From the NCBI GenBank assembly GCA_905372305.1, contig CAJPOP010000001.1:186001-250000 (forward strand): 64,000 nucleotides of DNA. The letters run 5' to 3'. Below are positions 53,177 through 60,982 of the stretch, piece after piece; within the stretch, counting starts at the first letter, position 1, and each line of letters starts with the position of its first letter. Under the pieces are notes generated by a model that ran no database searches, was not told where the DNA came from, and worked only from the letters and a program-made list of their open reading frames with translations. Origin of the DNA: Candidatus Saccharimonadota bacterium (GTDB lineage: Bacteria; Patescibacteriota; Saccharimonadia; Saccharimonadales; Saccharimonadaceae). The translations under genes and the position numbers were made by a program.

Positions 53177-53698
53177 AAAGGCTGGAGTGTTCACGATCTG
53201 TTTGAGGTTGGACAATGCAAGAATTGTCTCATCGCTAACAATTGATTCATCATGAAATCCAAAATAGCCAGGTATTTGCTGGTCTGGGGATTCCGGGTCT
53301 CCGAGATGTTCAACGTAGTGGCCAACCATATGAGCGATCGTGAAGCGTTTTCGAGAAGTGGTAGCATCCTTGTCTACAAAGATTGACGGCATTTCCTGTT
53401 TATCGGTTTTTAAAATGACACCAGCAAATTCTCCCGAAGTAGGTGCAAGCCAAACTTCCATTCCCATGTTTACTGCGATGACGTTTGGATCAACAGGAAA
53501 CTTATCGTTCCAGTGCTCGTCAAGGAGCGTGTCCGCCCATAGCTCGGCCTTTTTGAAATCTGCTAGCTGTTCTTTAATATCCTCATTTTTTATGCTCCAG
53601 CGCACAGCTTGGCGGCCAAATAAACTAGCAAGCCACCTGGGTGTGCAGCGCTCTACACATAAATCAGGACTCCGTCTATCTCCCCGTTCTTTCATCAC
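53159..53698 (-). pseudogene. ImmA/IrrE-like metallopeptidase, 3'-truncated and with altered active site
   Basis: 179 residues. AELWADTLLDEHWNDKFPVD and IFVDKDATTSRKRFTIAHMVGHYVEH align with ImmA/IrrE peptidases, but the zinc motif reads HMVGH instead of HExxH: the catalytic Glu is Met. The last five residues are encoded by the end of the insertion sequence, so the gene has lost its C-terminus. GTG start with ATTGTA at 53706-53711 (TACAAT) 7 nt upstream. Almost surely non-catalytic. Confidence 0.75.
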
Positions 53699-53793
53699 TG
53701 AGGATATTGTAGCAGAGATTTAAGAATCATATCAATTGATGATTCGGAATTGCTGAATGGTTTTTAGAATCAAAATAATTCTGTGTATATTTT

Positions 53794-54147
53794 TCAAAGA
53801 CTGTCTGCTCGCGCGCCATGTAATAAGCGCATGCACGTTACGACAATTACGGCGGCGACAAATAGTATTGCGGCTGTTTTGGAAAGTGTTGAAATGACGG
53901 CTCGCGATTTGCGGTTCGTACTATTGTGTGAAGCTTTTTGTCGTGTCCGCCAAGCAACAAGCAGTAGCAGCGTAACGATAATAAGCTCAACGCTGAGGCT
54001 AAAAAGATCAAGTCCCCAATCTCTATGAATTGGAACAATGTGCGGTGTCTGATGAATAGCTACACAATCAAGACGTCTATGTACTGGGCTAAGAAGCCAT
54101 CCAGTGGCTTCGTCGTTACGGTAAGGAGTTTCAGAAAAATCGCACAT
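53794..54147 (-). CDS. Small two-helix membrane protein, unknown
   Basis: 117 residues from the ATG at 54147 (MCDFSETPYRND). The longer frame up to 54330 is antisense to tRNA-Arg and is rejected. Two hydrophobic helices (LIIVTLLLLVAW and ILFVAAVIVVTCMRLL). It could be co-transcribed with the two tRNA-Arg genes. No family recognised. Confidence 0.5.
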   Translation of the reverse strand: MCDFSETPYRNDEATGWLLSPVHRRLDCVAIHQTPHIVPIHRDWGLDLFSLSVELIIVTLLLLVAWRTRQKASHNSTNRKSRAVISTLSKTAAILFVAAVIVVTCMRLLHGARADSL

Positions 54148-54160
54148 AATAAATTCATCT

Positions 54161-54237
54161 TGGTACCCCGCACAGGAATCGAACCTGCAACCTTTGGTAC
54201 CGGAAACCAACGCTCTATCCAGTTGAGCTAACGGGGC
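54161..54237 (-). tRNA. tRNA-Arg(CCG)
   Basis: 77 nt with encoded CCA. Acceptor GCCCCGT pairs with GCGGGGT using two G-T wobbles; anticodon loop TTCCGGT (CCG); T arm GGTTCGATTCC. The second tRNA-Arg lies 86 nt upstream on the same strand. Confidence 0.93.
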
Positions 54238-54322
54238 ATTTGGTGCGCTGCTTACAACACAGCCAAAGGACGTACATCGTAACGCCGAGGGTGGTTTAGC
54301 TGGATTGCCAGAGCGCAAAAAT

Positions 54323-54399
54323 TGGTACACCCGGCAAGATTCGAACTTGCGACCACTTGGTTCGAAGCCAAGTACTCTAATCCGCTGAGCTACGGGTGC
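54323..54399 (-). tRNA. tRNA-Arg(TCG)
   Basis: 77 nt with encoded CCA. Acceptor GCACCCG pairs with CGGGTGT; anticodon loop CTTCGAA (TCG); T arm AGTTCGAATCT. Divergent from murB. Confidence 0.93.
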
Positions 54400-54456
54400 A
54401 TAACGGGTATATTATATCACACTAGCGCCAGCCAGGAAAAATGATATAATGTGCTT

Positions 54457-55479
54457 ATGGAAATGAGAACTGATATATCTTTGAAAAAATACACAACCAT
54501 GCAGCTGGGCGGCAAAGCGCGTTTTATGGCGGCAGCCGGTAACGCTGACGATGTTAAAAATATTTATCAGGAAGCTAGTACTAAAGGCTTGAAAGTCTTC
54601 GTCCTTGGCGGCGGCAGCAATGTAATCACGCATGATGAGACATTCAACGGCGTTGTTTTATTGAACCGCATCAAGGGTTTTGATGTCGTATCGGATGATG
54701 GCGAGAACGTTGTTGTAAAAATTGGTGCCGGCGAAAATTGGGATGAAATGGTGGAGAAGATAGTTGGTATGGATTTGCAGGGCGTTGAAGCGATGTCGGG
54801 CATTCCTGGAACGGCTGGTGCTGCGCCGGTGCAAAACATCGGTGCTTACGGACAAGAGATCGCTGATACGCTGGTTAGCCTGGAGGCATTTGATTCAAAA
54901 GAAGGGAAAGTCGTTACTATTAGCGCCAAAGATTGCCATTTCTCGTACAGAAATAGTATTTTTCGCAGCAGCCAAAAAGGGCGGTATTGTATTTTAAGTA
55001 TTACATTGCGGCTGTTTCGCGCTCAGCCTAAGCCGCCGTATTATGCTGCCATCCAAAAGTATCTTATCGAAAATGACATTAGAATTGTTAATTTGCCAGT
55101 CATTCGAGTAGCTGTTCTTAATATTCGCGCTGATAAATTGCCAGATCCCGCCCAAGAGCCAAATTCCGGTTCTTTCTTTAAGAATGCTATCATAGAGCAG
55201 TGGCAGATTGACGAGCTAAAGAAAAAATATCCGGACATTCCGAATTACATTATGCCGGACAATACATATAAAATTCCTACAGGCTGGCTTATTGAAAAGG
55301 CTGGCTTGAAAGGAAAAACATTCCATAATATTCGAGTTTACGAAAAAAATGCGCTGGTTTTAGTTAATAACGGCGCGGCTGGCTATCCTGATTTGGCTAT
55401 GGCCAGAGAGAAAATTGTTCAGAAAGTATACGATAAATTTCACATTCAAATCCAGCAAGAGCCGCTTGAGCTAGAATAA
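54457..55479 (+). CDS. murB: UDP-N-acetylmuramate dehydrogenase
   Basis: Reduces UDP-GlcNAc-enolpyruvate to UDP-MurNAc, the step after MurA. 340 residues with FAD-binding segments FVLGGGSNVI and GAGENWDEMVEKIV, SGIPGTAGAAPVQNIGAYGQE, CHFSYRNSIFR, and the C-terminal NSGSFFKN motif and IEKAGLKG. The start is 54457 because TATAAT at 54445-54450 is 6 nt upstream. Confidence 0.95.
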   Translation: MEMRTDISLKKYTTMQLGGKARFMAAAGNADDVKNIYQEASTKGLKVFVLGGGSNVITHDETFNGVVLLNRIKGFDVVSDDGENVVVKIGAGENWDEMVEKIVGMDLQGVEAMSGIPGTAGAAPVQNIGAYGQEIADTLVSLEAFDSKEGKVVTISAKDCHFSYRNSIFRSSQKGRYCILSITLRLFRAQPKPPYYAAIQKYLIENDIRIVNLPVIRVAVLNIRADKLPDPAQEPNSGSFFKNAIIEQWQIDELKKKYPDIPNYIMPDNTYKIPTGWLIEKAGLKGKTFHNIRVYEKNALVLVNNGAAGYPDLAMAREKIVQKVYDKFHIQIQQEPLELE

Positions 55480-55517
55480 GGCTTGTAGTTTTTTGTCTTT
55501 GCGGTTATGCTTAATAC

Positions 55518-56114
55518 ATGAGGATGAGGCGTGGATTTACAATCATTGAATTAACTATCGTTATTGCTATCATAGCAATCTTATTTACCATTGGCGTTGT
55601 TAGCTTTCGCAGCTATCAGGCGAGCGCCCGCGATAAGGAGCGCGAGGCTGACGTGGCGGCGATTCAGATGTATTTGGAGAGTATTTATTCGCAGGAAATC
55701 AAAGACGGCGGCGGTAATGTTATCAAGCCAGTCGGCAGCTATCCGGCTTATTTTTCCGGCGCAGCTGGATCGTCTAATTTGACCAGCGCCCAGTTTGATA
55801 AAATATTAGCCAATTTACAGGACGATGCGAAAAAAGGCCCGTCCGGCAACGAAGCATTAATTCCAGCCAAGCAGGGTATATTTTCTGGCGGTCGCAGTAT
55901 TAACAGTATTGCTGATATAAATTCGTATAAAAATAACTACGCTGCCAATAACTTGCCGGCATATCCAAACGGCGCATACGTATACTTTGCCCACTCTGGC
56001 AGCGGTACGAAATGCCAGGAGAGCGGCGTTGAATGCCGCCAATACTCAATTATGTATCATTTGGAAACCAAAGATTCAGATAAATGGCAAGTCATAGAAA
56101 GCAGGCATAAATAA
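55518..56114 (+). CDS. Prepilin-like minor pilin
   Basis: 198 residues. MRMRRG then FTIIELTIVIAIIAILFTIG is the class III prepilin signal; the soluble domain has a Cys pair (GTKCQESGVECRQ). First of three overlapping minor-pilin genes; its stop overlaps the next ATG (TAATGA context). Confidence 0.88.
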   Translation: MRMRRGFTIIELTIVIAIIAILFTIGVVSFRSYQASARDKEREADVAAIQMYLESIYSQEIKDGGGNVIKPVGSYPAYFSGAAGSSNLTSAQFDKILANLQDDAKKGPSGNEALIPAKQGIFSGGRSINSIADINSYKNNYAANNLPAYPNGAYVYFAHSGSGTKCQESGVECRQYSIMYHLETKDSDKWQVIESRHK

Positions 56115-56485
56115 TGAAACAGGGTGGGTTTACGACAGTAGAAATATTGATAACACTGTTTGTAGCGGCGTTATTCTTAATGAGCGGCTACCAACTGTAC
56201 AGCGTGGTTATTAATCAGTCGGCTGACACTAGGGAGATGAGCGAGGCTAGCAACCTCGGCTATGAGATTTTACGCAAACAAAATTACGCCGCCGTTGCCA
56301 ATACTTGCTCATCGCCGGCTGTATCGCCAGCAACTCTTCGGCCGAACTCTTTGCCGAAGCCAGCGTCCGCTACTGTCTCTATGTGTAAACCGTATACGGA
56401 TTCATCATTAATAAGAGTTGTCGTTACTGTTAAATACGGTTCCGATGGCGGGGAGGTGTCGCATGCAACGTATCTTGGAGGCTAA
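56114..56485 (+). CDS. Minor pilin-like protein
   Basis: 123 residues. MKQGG then FTTVEILITLFVAALFLMSG, a prepilin signal with Glu5; short soluble domain with Cys pair near NTCSSP and SMCKPY. Overlaps both neighbours, consistent with one minor-pilin operon. Confidence 0.85.
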   Translation: MKQGGFTTVEILITLFVAALFLMSGYQLYSVVINQSADTREMSEASNLGYEILRKQNYAAVANTCSSPAVSPATLRPNSLPKPASATVSMCKPYTDSSLIRVVVTVKYGSDGGEVSHATYLGG

Positions 56486-57095
56486 GCGCCGAGACCAGAG
56501 CCGTAAAAGAAGCGCCGGATTTACGCTGATAGAACTGTTGACTGTCATGCCGCTTATAATATTAATTATTAGCGCCATGGTGGTGGCAATAGTAAACTTA
56601 ACCGGAACCTCAATGCGCGCTAGCGCCCGTACGCAGCTGCAGAATGAGGTGCTGGCGGCGCTTGATCAGATTGAACAAGATGTAAAGTTAAGCACTGACT
56701 TTGACGGTATGGCGTCTAATAAAATATCAATGCATAATCTGGCGACGTCTGCCAACCCATTAAGCGCCAGCCGGAAGCTGATTAAAAAAAGCGACTGCTC
56801 GGTAGCGGGAACTGGTATTTCTGTGGCGGAAGCACTGGTGTATAAGATGGAATATTCTGTCGTTGGAGGTAATACTTTAAAGCGTAAGGCTAGTATGGAC
56901 AGCGGCTGTAGTTCGTCTTCGAATATTTGGCAAAGAGGCATTGATGATACTTTGATTTCTGCTGGTAAAGAAGTCAAACTAAGCGTAACTACTAATTCCG
57001 ATACTATGGAAGTAAAGTTAACTGCTTCTAAGACGGTTGCCGGCGACGACATCAGCTATACTGGCTGGCTATACGTAAAATCTCTCAATTTTTAA
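56463..57095 (+). CDS. Minor pilin-like protein (PilW/PilJ type)
   Basis: 210 residues from the ATG at 56463 with GGGGAGG upstream. A long basic leader (~19 residues) precedes FTLIELLTVMPLIILIISAM; the soluble part includes two Cys (KSDCSVAG, DSGCSSS). Overlaps the previous gene by 23 nt. Likely part of the pilus tip or priming complex. Confidence 0.83.
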   Translation: MQRILEAKRRDQSRKRSAGFTLIELLTVMPLIILIISAMVVAIVNLTGTSMRASARTQLQNEVLAALDQIEQDVKLSTDFDGMASNKISMHNLATSANPLSASRKLIKKSDCSVAGTGISVAEALVYKMEYSVVGGNTLKRKASMDSGCSSSSNIWQRGIDDTLISAGKEVKLSVTTNSDTMEVKLTASKTVAGDDISYTGWLYVKSLNF

Positions 57096-57161
57096 TAAAA
57101 TGCTTGCGCTTATTACTCGCTTCTGATACACTAATGCTTGTTAACAACTTAACTTAAAATA

Positions 57162-57313
57162 GGGGGCAAATCAGAAATGGTTTCTTCAAAAAACAAAGTA
57201 AAAGGTTTTACGCTCGTTGAGCTTCTAATCGTCATCGTGGTCATCGCCATTTTGGCTGCTATATCCATTGTGGCTTACAATGGTATTCAGCAGCGTTCGC
57301 GCGACTCGGCAGC
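57162..57313 (+). repeat. Perfect 152-bp inverted repeat, left copy
   Basis: Runs from GGGGGCAAATCAG, upstream of the pilin ATG, to GACTCGGCAGC inside the coding region. Identical by eye over the full length to the reverse complement of 57956-58107. Confidence 0.92.
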
Positions 57314-57596
57314 TAAAAGTGCTGCATCGCAGTTGTCAACTAAGATTGAAGCGTGGAATAGTATAAAAGGTTCATATCCAACTGATAGTCAAGTGAGTAC
57401 TGATCATCTGGTTGACGCTAAAGTTACTGAAGCGGCTATTGGCGCTGAGCTGCAAGGTAAGATCATCACAGGTACCGCAACTCCAGACAACGAAAAACCT
57501 GTTCACTATAAGCAGTGTAATAGTGGTACAGGTGCTAGAATTACGTATGTTCAAGGAAGTGGTACTGAACATATTGATCGTGGAACTGGCTGTTAG
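57177..57596 (+). CDS. Type IV major pilin, copy 1
   Basis: 139 residues. MVSSKNKVKG then FTLVELLIVIVVIAILAAIS, the canonical type IVa pilin N-terminus; the C-terminal disulfide loop ends RGTGC. The first ~45 codons plus 15 bp upstream are identical in DNA to those of the convergent second pilin. The variable C-terminal half differs (TKIEAWNSIKGSYPTDSQVS). Confidence 0.92.
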   Translation: MVSSKNKVKGFTLVELLIVIVVIAILAAISIVAYNGIQQRSRDSAAKSAASQLSTKIEAWNSIKGSYPTDSQVSTDHLVDAKVTEAAIGAELQGKIITGTATPDNEKPVHYKQCNSGTGARITYVQGSGTEHIDRGTGC

Positions 57597-57618
57597 TATA
57601 TCAGTAAGCCGATACTAT

Positions 57619-57642
57619 AAAACCCCGGAAAACCGGGGTTTT
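57619..57642. terminator. Bidirectional terminator between the pilin genes
   Basis: AAAACCCCGG aaaa CCGGGGTTTT: a perfect 10-bp stem with T-runs on both strands, between convergent stops. Confidence 0.85.
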
Positions 57643-57663
57643 AATTTGTATATTGTCTATTAG

Positions 57664-58092
57664 TTAACAGCCGGTACCTCGTTTAAGCGTTTCAATGCTG
57701 CTGCCTTTTTTATAGGCGATTTCTGCGCCGGTAAAGTTAGGAGAGGTGCCGCATGTTTTATAGTTAACTAAAATGTCATTTGTTATGCTGGATGTTCCGG
57801 AGACGGTAATTTTATTTCTCAAATCTTGATTTAGTTTTGCTTCGGTAACTTTCGCGTTATCAAGTCCGTGCTCAACCTCTGATGTTGAAGGATATCTGCC
57901 GATTCGGCTATTCCATACTTCAATTTTTGCCGATAGCTGCGCAGCAGTTGCTGCCGCTGCCGAGTCGCGCGAACGCTGCTGAATACCATTGTAAGCCACA
58001 ATGGATATAGCAGCCAAAATGGCGATGACCACGATGACGATTAGAAGCTCAACGAGCGTAAAACCTTTTACTTTGTTTTTTGAAGAAACCAT
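57664..58092 (-). CDS. Type IV major pilin, copy 2
   Basis: 142 residues from the ATG at 58092, the same context as copy 1. Identical N-terminus (MVSSKNKVKG FTLVELLIVI...), different C-terminal domain (SAKIEVWNSRIGRYPSTSEV ... RGTGC). Convergent with copy 1 around a shared terminator. Its own upstream region has no obvious strong -10 box, so it may be weakly expressed or silent (inference). Confidence 0.9.
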   Translation of the reverse strand: MVSSKNKVKGFTLVELLIVIVVIAILAAISIVAYNGIQQRSRDSAAAATAAQLSAKIEVWNSRIGRYPSTSEVEHGLDNAKVTEAKLNQDLRNKITVSGTSSITNDILVNYKTCGTSPNFTGAEIAYKKGSSIETLKRGTGC

Positions 58093-58107
58093 TTCTGATT
58101 TGCCCCC
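57956..58107 (-). repeat. Perfect 152-bp inverted repeat, right copy
   Basis: Reverse complement of 57162-57313, covering the start of pilin copy 2. The copies flank 642 bp containing both variable pilin ends and the terminator. Confidence 0.92.
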
Positions 58108-58121
58108 CAATTCATTTAGTA

Positions 58122-59393
58122 TTACTTATATGGTAGCGGAAAACGCGCCGCAAGACTAGTAGTTTGCTGCTTAATTTTTGCGTATTCTGCCGGGTCCTCT
58201 GCGGTTATCGCTGCAATAATCCACTTAGCAATTTGCTTAATTTCCGTTTCCATCATGCCGCGTGTAGTGAGTGCTGGCGTGCCGAGGCGCAGGCCGCTTG
58301 GACGGAATGGCGGTAGGGTATCGTTCGGTATAGCATTGGCGTTGGCGGTGATACCGCTGGCCTCCAATCGCTCCTGAGCAGTCTTGCCGTCAATGCCGAA
58401 GCTACCATAGACATCTGCCAACACCAGATGGTTGCTGGTGCCGCCTGTCACTAATTTCAAGCCGCCGCGCTTCAGCTCATCCGCCAGAACAGCCGCATTC
58501 TTTACGATTTGCTGGGCGTATTCCGTGAACTCTGGGCGTAGCGCCTCGCCAAAGGCGACTGCCTTGGCGGCGATGGTGTGCATGTGCGGGCCGCCCTGGG
58601 TGCCAGGGAAGACCGCCCGGTCAATCAGCGTTGGCAGATTCTCCAAGGTCTTTTCCGGCCGCTTCAAAGGATTGCTGGCTATGCCCCTCGACAAAATCAA
58701 GCCGCCGCGCGGGCCGCGCAAGGTTTTGTGCGTGGTAGTGGTGATAACGTGAAAGCCATAATCAAACGGATTTTTAGCCACGCCGCCAACGATTAATCCA
58801 GCGATGTGGCTCATATCCGCCATCAACATAGCGCCGACTTCGTTGCCAATCTCGGCAAACTTGGTGTAATCTAGCTCGCGCGGATAGGCCGAAAAGCCCG
58901 CCAAGATGATTTTTGGCCGATGTTCCAGCGCCAAGCGGTGAATTTCTTCATAATCAATTTCGCCAGTCTCGACATCCTTGATACCGTAGCGGACGAATTT
59001 ATATTCGCGGGCTGAACGGGTGACTGGTGCGCCGTGCGTCAGGTGGCCGCCGTGCGCCAAATCCATCGCCAGAATAGTATCGCCCGGCTGGCACCACGCA
59101 TAATACACCGCCTCGTTGGCTTGAGCGCCAGAGTGCGGCTGGACGTTGGCATGATCGGCTTTGAACAACTTTTTAGCGCGGTCAATCGCTAACTGCTCAA
59201 TTTGGTCGGTGTTTTCTTGTCCGCCGTAATAGCGCCGGCCGGGATAACCCTCAGAATATTTGTTGGTAAAGACGCTGCCCAGCGCTTTGAGTACGTCTGA
59301 AGAGACGTAATTTTCACTCGGTATCATTTCGATCCCCAGCTGCTGCCGTTTTATTTCTGCCGCAATCAAATCGGCGACCCGTGTATCCTGCAT
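58122..59393 (-). CDS. glyA: Serine hydroxymethyltransferase
   Basis: 423 residues from the ATG at 59393 with AAGGAGGAA upstream (the longer frame to 59537 is rejected). Motifs: NKYSEGYPGRRYYGG, HSGAQANEAVYYA, and the PLP lysine segment TTTTHKTLRGPRGG. PLP enzyme of one-carbon metabolism (serine to glycine). Confidence 0.97.
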   Translation of the reverse strand: MQDTRVADLIAAEIKRQQLGIEMIPSENYVSSDVLKALGSVFTNKYSEGYPGRRYYGGQENTDQIEQLAIDRAKKLFKADHANVQPHSGAQANEAVYYAWCQPGDTILAMDLAHGGHLTHGAPVTRSAREYKFVRYGIKDVETGEIDYEEIHRLALEHRPKIILAGFSAYPRELDYTKFAEIGNEVGAMLMADMSHIAGLIVGGVAKNPFDYGFHVITTTTHKTLRGPRGGLILSRGIASNPLKRPEKTLENLPTLIDRAVFPGTQGGPHMHTIAAKAVAFGEALRPEFTEYAQQIVKNAAVLADELKRGGLKLVTGGTSNHLVLADVYGSFGIDGKTAQERLEASGITANANAIPNDTLPPFRPSGLRLGTPALTTRGMMETEIKQIAKWIIAAITAEDPAEYAKIKQQTTSLAARFPLPYK

Positions 59394-59458
59394 AGCATTT
59401 CCTCCTTTTCTTCTATTATACCATTGCGTTAATATACCATCTGTGATATAATCGCCGC

Positions 59459-60982
59459 ATGAATAAAGATAAGTATTTGAAGAAAATTGGTAATTTAATC
59501 GCTGAAAACCGTCAAAAACAGGGCATGACGCAAGCACAATTGGCCGAGGCGATCGGCACCTCGCAGAGCGCTATTAACCGGATTGAAAACGGTGGTCAGA
59601 ATATTAGTATAGAGATGGTAGCGCGTATCAGTGAAGTATTAAATAATAACATTATGATGGTAAATCATTCTGGAAAAATGAATTTTCGGGTGCATGGCGG
59701 TAAAAAATTGTCTGGTGAGATACGCGTCAATACGAGTAAAAACGCGGCGGTAGGTTTGCTGTGCGCCAGTTTGTTAAATAAAGGGAAAACCACGCTCAGG
59801 AAAGTGGCGCGGATTGAGGAAGTTAATCGGATTATTGAAGTATTAAACTCAATTGGTGTGAAAACTCGCTGGCTGGATGGCAATGATTTGGAAATTATGC
59901 CGCCAGCGCGCCTGAAACTGGAAAATATGGACATAGAGGCTGCCAAGCGGACGCGTACGGTGATTATGTTTCTTGGTCCGCTACTTCACCAGTATCGTGA
60001 TTTTCGTTTGCCGTTTGCCGGCGGCTGTAATCTCGGCAAGCGCACGGTTGAGCCGCATCTGAGCGGCTTGCGCTGTTTTGGTATGGATGTGGCGGCAGAA
60101 TCGGAATATTATCATGCGCAAACTAAGGTGATTTCTGGCAATCGAACGATTCTTTTGACGGAGCGCGGTGATACAGTGACGGAAAATGTCATTATGGCGG
60201 CGGCGTTGTCGCCAGATACGACAATCATCCGCAATGCTAGTCCAAATTACATGGTGCAGGATGTCTGTTTCTTTCTGCAAAAATTGGGCGTAAAAGTCGA
60301 AGGAATCGGTACGACGATTTTGAAAATTACTGGCCGTAAGCATATTAATAAAAACCTTGATTACTATCCAAGCGAAGATCCGATTGAGGCGATGAGTTTT
60401 ATCGCCGCAGCGGCGGTAACCGGTTCGGAAATTACCGTGCGCCGGGCGCCGATTGAATTTTTGGAAATTGAGCTGGCGACACTGGCGGAAATGGGATTGC
60501 AGTTTGAATTAAGTCAGGAATATTTTGCGAATAACGAAAGGACGCGCCTGGTTGATATTTATCTCAAACACTCAAAGATGAAAGCAGCTAAGGACAAGCT
60601 GCACGCGCTGCCGTTTCCGGGGATTAATATGGACAACCTGCCGTTTTTGGGGCTAATCGCGACAGTTGCTAAAGGCCGGACGCTAGTGCACGATTGGAGC
60701 TATGAAAATCGTGCAATCTATTTCACGGAACTAAGCAAACTAAATGCGCAAATTGAACTGGTTGATCCGCACCGGGTATATATTACTGGTCCGACGAAAT
60801 GGAAGCCGGCTGATATTGTGGCGCCGCCAGCGCTTAGGCCGTCAGTCGTAGTGCTACTGGCGATGCTGGCAGCACCGGGTGTGTCAATCCTTCGCGATGT
60901 ATATTCAATCAATCGCGGCTACGAGGAACTGGCTCAGCGGCTCAATTCGCTGGGCGCAGAAATTGAAGTAATTATTGAATAG
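59459..60982 (+). CDS. murA: XRE helix-turn-helix fused to UDP-N-acetylglucosamine 1-carboxyvinyltransferase (MurA)
   Basis: 507 residues. Residues 1-62 are an XRE HTH (GNLIAENRQKQGMTQAQLAE, AIGTSQSAINRIENGG). Residues ~75-507 are an EPSP-synthase-fold MurA with NTSKNAAVGLL and FAGGCNLGKR, the latter holding the catalytic Cys, and AAAAVTGSEITVRRAP. The first step of peptidoglycan synthesis joined to a DNA-binding domain suggests feedback control of envelope genes. TATAAT at 59447-59452 is 6 nt before the ATG, so the fusion is the natural start. Confidence 0.92.
   Translation: MNKDKYLKKIGNLIAENRQKQGMTQAQLAEAIGTSQSAINRIENGGQNISIEMVARISEVLNNNIMMVNHSGKMNFRVHGGKKLSGEIRVNTSKNAAVGLLCASLLNKGKTTLRKVARIEEVNRIIEVLNSIGVKTRWLDGNDLEIMPPARLKLENMDIEAAKRTRTVIMFLGPLLHQYRDFRLPFAGGCNLGKRTVEPHLSGLRCFGMDVAAESEYYHAQTKVISGNRTILLTERGDTVTENVIMAAALSPDTTIIRNASPNYMVQDVCFFLQKLGVKVEGIGTTILKITGRKHINKNLDYYPSEDPIEAMSFIAAAAVTGSEITVRRAPIEFLEIELATLAEMGLQFELSQEYFANNERTRLVDIYLKHSKMKAAKDKLHALPFPGINMDNLPFLGLIATVAKGRTLVHDWSYENRAIYFTELSKLNAQIELVDPHRVYITGPTKWKPADIVAPPALRPSVVVLLAMLAAPGVSILRDVYSINRGYEELAQRLNSLGAEIEVIIE

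Noticed and set aside
54148..54330. N-terminal extension of the small membrane protein through the tRNA-Arg region
   Set aside because: It is antisense to tRNA-Arg(CCG); the ATG at 54147 is a better start.
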